Below, one piece after another: positions 37,176 to 49,906 of a DNA stretch of 64,000 nucleotides. The stretch spans positions 17,440,501-17,504,500 of the forward strand of contig OX344754.2 of assembly GCA_947034885.2 (NCBI GenBank), read 5' to 3'. A program made the position numbers and the translations under genes. This stretch comes from Thuidium tamariscinum. Taxonomy: Eukaryota; Streptophyta; Bryopsida; Hypnales; Thuidiaceae. The notes beneath the pieces were generated by a model. The model did no database searches. It saw only the letters and a program-made list of their open reading frames with translations, and was not told the DNA's origin. Positions within the stretch are counted from its first letter, which is position 1. Each line of letters starts with the position of its first letter.

Positions 37176-37385
37176 ATGCCGATGGGGATCAGTGGCGGCG
37201 AACTAGCAAACGCTTGGAGGAAGCCTGCTGCTGCATTGGTTTCTCCGCCGCGAGGAGGAGGAGGAGGAGTCGAGGAAGAAGAAGAAGAAGACGACGAAGG
37301 ATTAGGAGAGGACGAAGAAGAAGGCGACGAAGAAGTTTTCCATGTCATCCGACAACCAAAAAGGCTTGGCTCTGGCCGTTAGTTC
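37176..37385 (+). CDS. upstream ORF overlapping the NIPA start
   Basis: An ATG-initiated 69-codon frame starts 166 bases before the NIPA ATG and stops 41 bases beyond it, in a different frame. It encodes 69 residues with a Gly run followed by a Glu/Asp-rich block (VEEEEEEDDEGLGEDEEEGD) caused by a (GAA/GAG/GAC)n tract at 37250-37335. If transcription starts upstream of 37176 it would compete with NIPA initiation. If the start site lies within the purine tract it is irrelevant. Protein function is unlikely. Confidence 0.4.
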
Positions 37386-40300
37386 CAGTCTCTTCATTGG
37401 CGCCAGCTTTATTATTAAGAAGAAAGGGTTGAAGCGAGCCGGAGCGTCGGGAGTGAGAGCAGGTGCGCGGGTTGGGCTTGGAATGGACTAAAGTCTTTTG
37501 TGCAAATTAGGGTTTTGGAACAATGAAGGGCGTTGCGTTTCTGTTTCGATTTTGAAATGGAATGGAATCTTTGAGGAAATTAGGGTTTCGGACTTGGAGA
37601 GAAGAGCCGTGAGGTTTTATTTCGATTTTGAAATGGATTGGACTAATTGAGAAATTTAGGGTTTCAACCAAGGAGAAGAGCTGTGAGTTTTTGTTTAGAT
37701 TTTGAATTGGACTGGACTCTTTGAGAAGATTAGGGTTTCGAAGAGGTGAAGGACCTGGAGTTTTTGTTTTTTGTTTGAATTTGATTGAACTACTTAAGAA
37801 AATTAGGGCTTGGAACAATGAGAAGGCGCATTGACGAAATGTGGCCTGCGCATCATGTGTGGCAGGAGCGGGAGGCTATTCGTATCTGTACGAGCCGCTA
37901 TGGTGGGCGGGCATGATCACAAGTAAGGTCTTTTGGGCCAATTTAGAGAGTGGTCTTAGGGTTTTTCAAATTTGTGGTCCGTCTTTGCAAATACTTGTGA
38001 TCATTCTGACCTGGGAAGAGTGGAGTGGCAGTGATTGTGGGAGAGGTGGCCAACTTCACTGCGTACGCATTTGCCCCGGCGGTCTTGGTCACTCCTCTTG
38101 GCGGCCTGAGCATAATAGTGAGGTGCGACTCTGATCCCATGAGTTTCCTTGCTTTTTAACGTAACCACACCACAAAGCGACACAGGGCACAGTTAGTCAT
38201 AGTAGAATGTTCAAGTTTTTATGTATTCCTTTAGCAAAGCAATGAGGATATCAATGTATCAAAGAATGCATTATTTGGATACCATATGCGTAAGTTGTAA
38301 ATTGTTAGAATGTTTATTGGTGGATGACCTAAACCCTACACACGAGCTCGGATGCCGAGGTGGTGTACATTTTCAAAATTTAATACTCATTGTGCAAGAT
38401 TTTAGGGTGCCGCATTTATGTATATCCCCCTTGGGCTCTCAAGGATTCAAATGACACACATGTTCTGTGGGCATTCTGGATGCAGTGCGGCTTTGGCACA
38501 TGTGGTTCTGAAGGAGCGATTGCATTTGCTGGGGATTGTAGGTTGCGTGCTTTGTATAGTTGGTTCCACCACAATCGTGCTACATGCACCGCAAGAGCGG
38601 ACCATAGAATCAGTCAAGGATGTCTGGCTCCTCGCCACTGAGCCTGGTAGGTGAAAGGAAGCTTCTTCTTGCAGCGTTTCATCTGTGAAGTATTTTTTGA
38701 GTGCCACAATGTGAATGTTGGACTAGAGCTTACAGTAGGTTTGATGAGCAATGAATCTGTTTTCTCTTACTGTGACACATGCTTTTGGTGCAGCCTTTTT
38801 ATTCTACGCATGCTTCGTTGTGGTGGTGGTGCTGATTCTCATTTTCCATTACGTGCCACAATTTGGGCAATCACACGTTTTGGTTTACATCGCCATCTGC
38901 TCATTGATGGGCTCTTTATCTGTACTCCTCTATACCGCTTGTTCTTTCTTGAATCTGCTTCAGTTTTCCTTCTAATTCTGCTTGGTACATGCTTCTTAGG
39001 AATATGCCGTTATCTCTCATCGTGGCTAACTTCGTATTGTTGTCGTCATGAGTTCATTTATTGGATTGCTTCTTCGTAGTGTGTGTTTAGCGAACATTAC
39101 AACAAGCCACGTGCATTTTTCCTTCTTTGTTTCTCTTTTATACAAGAACCTGGTCTAACGAGTATTGAAAATGTTCTGTTCAGGTCATGAGTGTGAAAGC
39201 TCTGGGCATTGCAATGAAGTTGACTCTGCAAGGACAGAATCAATTTATCTATCCTCAGACGTCGGTATTTGCAATGATAGTTCTTATTTGCGTATTGACG
39301 CAAATGAACTACCTCAATAAGGTATTACACCTGGTGTTTGAATTGATAAAGTGACTATGATAGTGCAAGCCCAGAGAGGAGAAAGATTCTTTAGTACAGT
39401 ATTTGTCTCTTTCTTTCGTGATTCTGCTCTTTCCTATTTTAATCTTGTAAATGTTATTGATGTGTGCAGGCTCTCGACACATTTAACACAGCAGTCGTTT
39501 CTCCCATATATTACGTCATGTTCACCTCATTGACCATCCTCGCCAGTGCGATCATGTTCAAGGTTTTTTAAGACATTTCTTAGAACTGCATTGTCATTTA
39601 TTGAAACATTTTGTTCCCATTTGAGAAGCCATTTGCTTGAATAATGTCACCTGACAAATGAACCTGGAAACCGAACTTTCACCGCTCCAAAGTCAAGTGC
39701 AGTTAGTAGAATGAAATCCGTGCAATGATCATGCTGTTGACGTATTGCCTTTTTTATATTTAATGTTCTTCTGGAAATCAGTGCTTAAACAAGTGAGCCT
39801 TGATTGCTGCAGGACTGGGACCAGCAAACTTCACCCGAAATAATAACAGAATTGTGTGGTTTCATCACGATTCTATCCGGCACGTTTTTGCTCCATGCAA
39901 CTAAGGACATGAGCGACACAACTTCTGGATTAGGTCTGTACACCACTCCTGCTCTCTTTTCGATCTTCTAATTAAAGTTTTCGTTGTTGAGCCCTGGAGG
40001 CTTGACGAGTAGACACATTTTGTGAGTGAAGTGATGTGAGCTCCTATCGAGTTTGTTACCCCCATAAGTGCCCAAGCCTGAAATTACATATTTGGAGATA
40101 ATATCGCTTATAGCAACTTTCTAAACATTAATTTATATTGTTCAAAAACATTTGGGTTATGATTGCTTCTTTCTATTGGTACATTTTGTTACCTTGAAGA
40201 TTTACTTCAACTCCTATTTCAACTCGTCTTTTGGCCATTTAAGCATTGAAGAGTTCAGAGTTGATCACTGTGGAACTTACATTTGCGGGTTGGAATGGTG

Positions 40301-40439
40301 TTTAGGTACATACTGGGGACCGGCAACAACCATGTCGCATCGCTTGTCTATGGGCGGAGGGAACGCAGTGAAGCGTCCAGACGATGTCGAAAGTGAAGAA
40401 TTCCCTTTACGGCGGCAGGATTCATTTCATAATCCTTGA
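37342..40439 (+). CDS. NIPA: NIPA-type magnesium transporter
   Basis: Nine exons, 37342-37462, 37866-37922, 38032-38122, 38486-38646, 38794-38921, 39184-39321, 39470-39562, 39813-39933 and 40306-40439, give 1044 bases and 347 residues, the normal family size. Hallmarks in order are [84 protein letters not shown] [43 protein letters not shown], and [20 protein letters not shown]. Each corresponds to a membrane helix or its loop in the EamA-like fold with nine predicted spans. NIPA proteins move Mg2+ (in animals) across plasma or endosomal membranes; plant substrates are assigned by homology. The C-terminal tail is hydrophilic. The gene appears intact. Exon 1 is short, and intron 1 carries a minisatellite. 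Confidence 0.95.
37506..37820 (+). repeat. about 73-bp minisatellite with telo-box units in NIPA intron 1
   Basis: Four to five imperfect units, beginning near 37506, 37577, 37651, 37728 and 37799. Each contains wTTAGGGyTTnG followed by a GAAGAG-rich part and ATTTTGAAwTGGAwTGGA. Every unit carries TTAGGGyTT (the last reads TTAGGGCTT). Confidence 0.85.
38232..38300 (+). repeat. dispersed repeat shared with the TORTIFOLIA1-like locus
   Basis: In NIPA intron 3. It aligns with 48813-48880: CAATGyAyCAAAGAAyGCA, then TTTGGATACCrTATGC, then AAGTT. The second copy lies inside an inverted-repeat element. Confidence 0.55.
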
Positions 40440-43236
40440 TTCAACCCATTTTTTTTCTCCATCAATCTTTGCCAATTGGTGCAAACTGAGTGAGAGAGCT
40501 TGGCACAAGCACTTCATTTCTGTTCTAGGAACGCCATTCCATTGGTGTGTCTCCTTTTCGCCCCTTCACTAAACCTTAAACAGCAGTTAGAAGGATTACG
40601 CTACAATAGCAACACACATCACCTATTGTGTTTTTTCCAACTGTAGCTTTCTCACCTCAGCTGGGTTGTTTATGGCTGTCACCATGTACATCGCTCATTT
40701 GCTTTCAGGCTCATTTTGATTCCTTGATGAATCTTAAGACCTCCAGATCTCTTGCAACGCTGATTGTTTCATTGAACAACGGATTCTTTTCTGTTGGACA
40801 ATAAGGTAAAGACTACTGCTCCTGTTTTCCAATCCTCTTCTTGTTTAGCAAATGTCTTAGAAAGCTTACTTAGTATTGTCATTTGATTTGAGGCACCAAG
40901 GGTATTACTCGCTATCTGCATTAATTGCATCGTGTGGTTTAGTTAGTAGAACTTCCTCTGCAAACTCTTTAATTACGTTTATCTTAGGGCAAGAGTCATT
41001 CTTCTTTGGGTGCTATTTTCACTTCTGAAGCTTCTTCAGTTTGAAATAATTCCTGTTGAAAAACTTGGCTGAGCAATCACTCTGCAACAGGCCGACACCT
41101 TCAGAAGTGTTGCACAGGTCCTTTAGCTGATGTGCTGGAGTGAGCCAGATGAGACGATTGATCTTCTTGTTACTTTTAACCCTTGAAGGATGGACCTTGG
41201 TGACTGAAATCATCCATTTTTGATATTATGGGAATCAATGGTTTAAAAACACTTGTTGAAAGTCAGAGTATTGTAGAAGATCTCCCATTTCTTACTATGA
41301 ATTTTACACTAATAAATAGAAAGTTCTTAATAAGGCTACTAATCACATGTAAGACATGTATGACATTAATTGTCACCCAAATCTCACATATTGATAAAAA
41401 CCATGATGGGATCATTCCCTAGGTGATCATTCGATTGCAATGGGTGTTTTTACCATAATTGCTTTACAAGCTAACCTATTGTAGAGAACACTTACAACAC
41501 TTACATGTACTTTTTATCGAAAAAGATTTTCTTGAACCTTTTTGTTTATGCATCTCTCTTCGTTTTTGCATAAAGAGAGGTTCCAAAGTTAATATAATAG
41601 GTGAACTTATGAAATTAGAATAAATCTAAATGAAAAATCTACATTTATATTGAGCAAATTATTTAAAAATTTTGAAGAAATCAATTTTCAATTTTTTCCC
41701 ATTCTTCATCATATATCCTTATATTTTCACACATTTAGTTCAAATTCACAATGAATTCCCTACATCCTATAGGATTGCTTAAATTTACTATAAATGTTAA
41801 AGTTATCTTTTTCAACTACTTCTACCTTATCTATTCACTCAAGGAAAAATCAAGACATTGAAGATGCTTTCTTTGACTTATTTTATTGAATCTTGACTCC
41901 AAAATTAAAAACAATATTTTTAACATAGTCATTCAACCACGTCACTAGCTTTTGGACTTACGTTTAAGAAGTAGAAATGAAACAACCTTTACATGTCAAT
42001 TTTACACATTCCATTAGCTTATCATTAATTAAATCCAAATCATATTGTATTTTGTTAATATATTGTCAATTGAAAATTAAGGTTGGTGAACTTCTAATAC
42101 AATTTGAGAAATGTTATATGGTTTGTATTGATTTTTTTAGTAAGGATGTTCAAGATTTTGTAAGGTTCTATTTTTGCATACAAACTTCAATCTAACATAT
42201 AGTTGAACCATAATAATGATGGATTTGATTTCTTAGGTATGTAATTTTCTCAAGATTGTTGGTCTTTTGTGCTTGAATTCTCTAGCTTCTACTAGTACAC
42301 AATTCTCTTTAGCGTCACTAATTTGATAACAATGTTTTGAAGATCCACATCTATTATAGCATTTATGTGTTTAAGCTAGCTTCACCAAAACATTTGGTAG
42401 AAACCAAACCTCAAATTCAAAGTCTTGGGTGCAATAGAGCATCTATAGAATGGTAGATAACTAATGTGACTATTTCAATAAACAAAACTCATTAGAGAAA
42501 GTTGTAGATTGCAAAAGACAAACAAAAACTAATGATGAAAAAAGAAAAGATGGTGAGGAAGAAGGTAGTTGCAATTCAAATTAAAAAATAAAGTATATGT
42601 AAACTAAGTAGATTCTAGCAAAAATGACAATGATCAAGCAACAATAATAATTAAATGTAGTTTTGACTATCTTCACTAATGAACAACATCAATGCATAGG
42701 ACCTTGATTGTGGTAAACCAAGGAAGGCCATAGAATTAATAGAATAGAGACCTTAATAGACTTTCAAGAGAAGCATGGCAAATTCTATTCTACTTCAAAT
42801 GACTTGCTTAGACTCCTCCTTTGTCCAAGAGTTTTTGGTCTTTCTAATTTGTTTTCAAGTTATATAGTTTCATTTTTTCTAGGTCTTTGAACAATTTATG
42901 TTCCTTTAATTGTTGTGCTCAATCACTAGAATAGCTATGATTGATTGAGTAGGGTTTGTACTTTTTGAGATTTGATGAATTTTGAGATGCAAATAAATGA
43001 TACAATGAGTTGAGCCAAAGGAATTTTGAAGTTGTATGTGGTTTTGGTAGGAAACTTGGAAAAGTCATAGTATTACTAATGTTTTGTTTGGATTTGAATT
43101 TGTAGTAAAGAGGAGGATAATTGGTATGTATTTTCATTGGAGATAAAGAATATTCCGTGACTAAATAAAAAATTTGAAGGCAAGGCTTTGTAGCAAAAGA
43201 GAGGAGAGAATTTTTGGTGTGGTAGTGGTTAAGGTG
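40440..43236. other. 3' flank of NIPA and AT-rich intergenic stretch
   Basis: 40440 to about 41200 has gene-like composition and is probably 3' transcript sequence. From about 41230 on the sequence is AT-rich without recognisable genes. The 72-codon frame at 41977 and the 115-codon minus frame at 42919 have low complexity and no domain. Confidence 0.55.
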
Positions 43237-46200
43237 ATGGCAAGGGGGAGGAAAGAGATTGAACAAACTATAGGCAAAACTGCAACTCTAATAGAGCTAA
43301 AGAACTACATTCTTGAAACATTACATAAGCTTTTAGACCAAGATACACAACAATTGACTGTAGAAGAACTAGAGCAAGTAGCACAAAATTTGACACCTGA
43401 AGGGAGTACACTCTTTTTGGCTTGCTTACATGACACGGACACTCAACATAAGAGTGTAGTGCGACACGATTGCATCCATCTCGTTGGGACATTGGCCGCA
43501 ATCCATGGCAACTTATTGGCATTCCATTTACCAAAGATGGTAGGAAACATTATTAGGAGGTTGAAGGATCCAGACTCTATCATTCGTAAAGCATGTGTAG
43601 AAACTATTGGAATATTGGCTTCACAAATTAGAGGTGCACATCCTGAATCTACTACCAATATGTTTGTTAAACCTTTCTTGGAGGCTTTGATGGAGAAACA
43701 TGAGATTTTGCAAACAGGAGCTTCAATGTGTTTGGCATAGGTCATTAAATGTATTAAAGAACCACACCTTTTAACTCTTCAACATCTTTGCGCACAAGTT
43801 GTAAAAATGTTGGCTAGCCCTAATTTTCTAGCAAAGGCATCACTTTTGAATGCCATTGGCATCATGGTCCAGGTTCACCTATTTTATTCATTTTTTTCAC
43901 CAATGCAATTGAGTAAATCCCTTACAAACAATCAATAATCTTTAGTAGTCTATAAATAGGTAGTATTTTTGTTTCCAATATAATTTTTAACTTGGACATT
44001 GTTTTTTTGCCAACTTCACCTAACCTTGGATTTATTATGTATTCCATTATGAATTTTGAATTTGCCTTGTGTGAAGGTATCATCGTCAAAGTTGAAAATC
44101 TTAATTCTAGAACTTAACATTTCATTTTCAAAAGAAATTCATACTTGAAAGTCTAGAAATCAGGAGTTGAATTCAATAGTAGATATGTTAGTCTATAGTT
44201 CATTTTTACCTTATGTTATTTGGAAACTATTCTTCTTTTTGTTATATATCATCAAATATGATAGGTAATTGAAATTTCATATCAAATTGCAAATGAAGAT
44301 TCTTTAAGTATGTGACACTATTGCTTGCCAATGTAGATGTACTTTCTATTCTTTTTATCATTTGACAATTTATTTTGGATTTACAAAAATATTCCAATTA
44401 GTTTGTATTGTTTCTATTTCTATTTTTTTATTTTGACAATGGTGTAGGTTCCAGGAATCGTTTCTGTCTCAATTATCAATTCTAATCAATTTTGCTCAAA
44501 ATGAGCTTAACAATAGCGAGTGGGCAATGCGTAAAGCAGCAACAGATATTTATCTTACATGGCTACAATAACAAGCACTAATTTAGGATCTTATAGGGAA
44601 TGTGTACTTGTTGCATTAGAAAATATCCGATTTGATAAGGTAAATCATTGATCTTTTCTACTCTTGGTTAAATTACAAATAATGACATGAATATTCTTCT
44701 AAGTCTTGCCATATTTGTTCTTTGGAAGGATAACCCTAATTAATTTGTATTTATATTTTATTAGTTTTGTTTTCATAATGATAAGTTCATTTTCAAAGCA
44801 TAGAATATTGTCTTTTGACAATTTTACTTTGCATTGAAGTTGTCAAGTTTTATATTCTAAACAAGTTTTGAAAGTACATTTTAATTCTTTTTTTATAAGC
44901 TTATGGAATTGTAGAAACTTATAGCAATGTGCCAATATATTTGATGATTACAACTTGAAATTTTGTCATATATTAATACAACTTGTATATGTCAGGTGAA
45001 GCATGTTCAAGATAGTGTTTGTGAAGCCTTCCAACTATGGAAGAGTGTTTATGATACAAATGAATTGCATGGTTAGGTTCAATTGTTAATTCAATATATT
45101 TTTGTAACCTTTTTGATAAATGACTTAATTTTTTATTCATGATTTCTAACCATTATTATTTTGTGAGACATTCATGTACATAGAGTTAAAACGTATAAGA
45201 CATCAAAAAAGAATTGTTGATGATAGTAAGAAGGGTTGCTATAAATTAATAGATAAATTGAATTTTTTTTGTAGGTGCTCAACCATCAAAAAGCCACAAA
45301 TCAAGGCCTCCAAATAGATTTTTTGATGAAGATGCCATCCTTCCTTTGAATGATCTTAAAAATAGTTTGTTGATGAGATTTGGCATGTCAATGAATTCAC
45401 CATTTAATAATACAAGTGAAAGGCTTAAGTCCATGCTCAATAAACATACAAGTACACTAAAGAAAAAAAACATTAGTTCGTAGCAATAAAAAAGTAAACC
45501 TTGAATTTTTTCGAAAGCTGGATAGTACAAAGGATTCCATTGATTGGCAAGTAGGCATTGCTCCCCAACATGACTCTCCACATGGAGGGAGTCAAAGAGT
45601 TTGTGGGTTTGCTAGTGAAAATCTAGCTCCCTAATATGACTCTCCGCTTGGAGGTAGTCCAAAAGTTTGTAGTGTTGATAGTGAAAGTCTAATATATCAT
45701 AATAATTGTACAACAACACTACCAACATCTAATCCTAAATGTAATGATTTTGACGAATCATTGTGTCCAAAGGAGCATGAAGGTGTGGATTTTCATTATG
45801 ACCAAAAAGAAATTGGACAATTCAATCAACCAATAGAGAGTGGGAAGATTGCAAGTGAGAACCTCTTCTTCAATTTTGTCCAATAATATTGTATTTGTAG
45901 CAAAATTTCACTTGAAAATACAACAATTGAATTTTCAAGTGACATTCATCAATTACTTTTGGAAACACTTTTATTTGTATCCAAAGCAATATTACTTTCT
46001 TTTGTACAATTATGTCTTAGAAGTTTTTGTTTGTTAGAACCGTATGACTTTTCTACAATGACATACTTATTAAATAGAATAGTGAATGCCTCATTTCAAA
46101 CCTACTAATCCATTCATTACCTTCCCAACTATCTTGTGTCTTAGTAGACTTTGTTGCACAAATTGGAGATAATGGATATCAAGATCCAAAGCCTCATGAA

Positions 46201-46431
46201 CCTTTAGAATATATCAAGAAGTGGGATGATCCACAAATTCATGAAAATGACGAGTGTGTTCTTCAATGGGATGCTAATGTCACTTCAGTGAATGATGTTG
46301 GTAAGGCAACTATTGATATTATATCTATCCATCAACACTTTCATAACTTGGAGCATCAACAACTTTCTATAATGGAGATGCTACAAGTAAATATCTAAGC
46401 CCCCTAAATAATAGTTGTTTTCTTTACTAAA

Positions 46432-47124
46432 GGATGTTAGCAAGAAACACTTATACCATTCATTGCATTTTTATTTTTGTAGGGAAGTAGGTTAAAGTAG
46501 TAATCATTCAATGACTTTGGCACTTTTGAAGTTTAGATTGTTTAGTCTAAAATCTACACCTATCCTAAATGGTTTAGACAACACACTGTAAAAAAAGTGT
46601 ATCATGAAATGTTGCCATTTTTTTTAGATCCTATTTTTGAACCAAAAAAATTTTAATCAAGGAAAATATAGATTACTAGTAGAATACTTAATAGAATGTA
46701 CTTCCAAAAATTCAATTCTACAAAAATTCTCTAAAAGCTATGTATAAAATAGAAAAATCCAAAATTTCTATAAATGTACATGATGGAAGAGTGCTAGCAA
46801 TTTTTTACAATTTTGTTTGATTTATTTATGTAATCTTTGTATCTGACCTTATATTCCAAATTTTAACTTCAAATTTGATTTTACACATATTCAAAAATAG
46901 TATTCTTAGTATTATAAATCCCCTAAATACTTTGGGTGACATCTAATTGAAACAATAAATCACTTTTGATAGATATAGAAAAATTATCCAAGGTATAATA
47001 GTCTTATGTACTTTGGGTAAGAATTTGAGATCTTTTAGAATTATACAACAAAACTAATGACCAAAAAGTATATAATCTTACAAAATGTGACCAAATAGTA
47101 CAAGAGTATTTCTTGTAATTACCC
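46432..47124 (+). mobile_element. diverged copy of the TTGCAAGAAACACT family inside the TOR1-like pseudogene
   Basis: Left end GGATGTTAGCAAGAAACACT; right end in reverse complement GGGTAATTACAAGAAATACT. Flanking tetramers TAAA and TATA differ at one base. It measures 693 bases, near the family's full length, and lies in an intron of the pseudogene. Confidence 0.62.
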
Positions 47125-47524
47125 TATAGCATAATTTTCTATTTATCAAGCACTTCTTCCCAAAGTTTGATGATGACTTTAAATAGATTGTAAAAAATGT
47201 TATGGTGAATTTCGTTAAAATGGTAGTATTCCATTAGTTTGACACTTTTTACACTTTAAATTGCGCATTCTAAAATCTAAATTAGTCATAAATTTATAAA
47301 ATCTATATGTGTTGTAGATGCCTAAAATCTATACCAATCCAAGATGTTACAAAATATAGACAGTGTCATCCCAAATCTAAATTTGTCATAGATTTTTTTA
47401 AACTATGTAAGTCTTAGATGTTTGAAAATCTATACCCATTCTAGATGTCAATTTTCAGTTCAAACTATGCGGTTTGAAAAATGGATGATGAAATGCCGCC
47501 ATCCTAACGAATTTCGCCATTGTT

Positions 47525-47694
47525 GTTCCTTCCATCCCAAAATGATCTTTTGATTGTTTGTTGTGAAGTGGGAAGAAAGAAGTTGACAACAATATCAAAA
47601 CCAACTACAATCAAAATGAATGAAGCTGCAAGAAAAGATTCAAGCCTACACAAAGATTCAACCTCAAGAACATCATTTTGGGATGGACGGAGTA
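47525..47694. mobile_element. Stowaway-like MITE, CCATCCCAAAATGAT ends
   Basis: Left TTCCATCCCAAAATGATC; right in reverse complement TCCGTCCATCCCAAAATGAT. The total is about 170 bases. The CTCCGTCCCAAAAT-like tip is the hallmark of Stowaway (Tc1/mariner-derived) MITEs in plants. The expected TA duplication was not seen clearly. Confidence 0.6.
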
Positions 47695-48723
47695 CACATG
47701 CTTTTTATATATTGTAGAGAGAGGTTTGCCATGATGCTCATAAGATTTCCAAAACACACAAGATCAACAAGTTTCTATGGTTGAGCAGGAATCTATGGTA
47801 CATATATGTCCAAGAGAGCCTCCAAGGCTTCGAAGAACGATGTCTCGGTTGGAACTCATAGTGGGAGATACAGCCCCAAGGCTCAAGTAATCCAGACGAC
47901 GGGAGGTACGAATCGCCATCTCTTCAACGTTGCTACGCACATGATCCACCGAATGATTTCTACCAATTGACTGATTTCTTCGAGGAGAGAGAGAGCGAGG
48001 AATTCGCAGCAATACCTTCAAGTGCACGAACTCAGACTTCTTTGGAGGAGTCAACTCAGACGAATTCATGTTGATTCGCAACGGCTATCACACGCTAATG
48101 GCTGAAACAGTACTAATGCCGCCCATGGTTTCGAGTTCTTTGCACCAAGTCCCGGGAGAACAAACACTCCCGCCGCCGGAAGAGTTTCTCGCAGAGCAAA
48201 CTGCAGCAGAAGCTACGCGGAGAGTTTGCGATCAAGAACGACACCGCAATTCCTCCGCCAGGGCAAGTGGGTTGTTCCAATTCGACGTCCCGAAGCGTGT
48301 GGCACGCATCCAAAGCTGAAGCCATCGCGGCCATCCGTGGCACTGTCCTAAACCCCAACCAACAGTCGCAATAAGCTTTCCGGCAATCATCATCGGAATT
48401 CGAAGCAGCAGCAGCAGAACTCGTTTACATACAGTCGAGATTTCAACACTGATCAGAAGCCGGCGCCACATCGGTATCTGGTGGCGCCGTTTTGGATGTT
48501 GTGGAGCCGGGCGATGGAGAATGTGCAGTCTCGTGATTTGGATCTGGCGTACTCTGAGATTCTGGGGAGCAAGGATGAACTCTTGCTGGTTCGATTGATG
48601 GGCTACACGGGTCCTGTGTGGGAGCAACTTGGGACTGCTACGGTTGCACAGCTTGGGGTCAGCATCAAACAGTTTCTTCAGCAGCAAAGCTTTTTGGATT
48701 GCATTGTTCCTTGGCTTCAACAG

Positions 48724-49001
48724 GTAAGGTAGGTACACCCAAAAGCGCCAGTTTTTCATACTGTGCCTAGTTCCTGTTATTAGCTAGTTCAGATTTTTAT
48801 GCAGTCTTGTGGGCAAGTGAAAGCATGTTCCAATGCACCAAAGAACGCAGGATTTGGATACCGTATGCAAAAGTTATTAACAGTCAAAATCTGTTTCTGA
48901 AAGCGCATCTATAGTCTGCGGACATGACTAATTTTGGAAATGTATGTGCACTATAGATGGCGCTTTTAGGAATAGGGTGCTTTTGGGTGTACCTACCTTA
49001 C
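48724..49001. repeat. inverted-repeat element whose tip is the splice donor
   Basis: Left GTAAGGTAGGTACACCCAAA pairs with the right end, whose reverse complement also begins GTAAGGTAGGTACACCCAAA; the arms match at about 25 of 27 bases. The left arm begins exactly at the GT of the donor that ends the exon at 48723. It contains the repeat shared with NIPA intron 3 (48813-48880). No target duplication was resolved. Confidence 0.75.
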
Positions 49002-49906
49002 ATGAACTCCAATTACTACCCAATTACTTAAGCAATTTGGGAACAAATGTGAGGCAATGCAAGTTTTTCCTTTGTAGAAAGATAGGAAATATGGGGATTA
49101 CAAATTTTTTACAATTTTATTCCCAAAATTGAAATTAGTATGATTTTTAGAAGCCCAAAAGTGCTTCGAAATGATAGTCAATGTCTAGACTCTTTTGCTT
49201 CCAATCAGTCAAGAAACTACTTCCCTAGTCAATACTTTTGGCACTCTTTACGACACTTTGGGACATATATCATGACCTTATTAGTCTCAACCTTGAAAGT
49301 AAGGAAAAAGTGCATTCCAAGCATTGATTGGAAATCTCTTCTAGCCTTAGTTGGAAATAGCCACATCTTACTGGTTGGGTATAGGTTCTTGATTGAGAAT
49401 AGGTGGTTTTACAATAACAGTTGTCACCCTAATCATGTTTTTCTCAAACTTGTTTGTAAGCCTAATGTGCATACCTAATGTGTAGTCTAAAATCTATACC
49501 TGTCCTAGATGTCAAAAAATATATATCTTTATCAAACATCACTTTTATGGTTTAGACAACATGATTTGAAAATGGCATAGTGGAATACACTACTTCAATG
49601 AAAATATGAAATTCACCATAATGATTGTTAGTTTGTACTTCATGCATTGCAAAGATTATCAAAAATATTTGTTCCACTACAACATCTTTGCACCTCTCGA
49701 AAGAAATGCCAACTATTGATGTAATGCCAACTTAATAATTGCCAAAGACCAAAGTGATATGAAGTTGATGCCAATGACACTAACATTACATTAATACCTT
49801 AAGCATTGTGTCATCAACACAACATACAAATCACATGAGCCATTCTAGTCCCACTAAGTTGACATTGTCTATATATTGACAATATATTGTGACTCTTTGT
49901 GATGAA

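Noticed and set aside
36959..37348. Minus-strand ORF of 129 codons rich in Ser and Pro
   Set aside because: Antisense of the NIPA leader purine tract; low complexity.
42919..43266. Minus-strand ORF of 115 codons rich in Ser, Pro, Tyr
   Set aside because: Low-complexity shadow overlapping the first TOR1-like exon.
48232..48759. Minus-strand ORF of 175 codons
   Set aside because: Antisense of TOR1-like exon sequence, which is recognisable on the plus strand.
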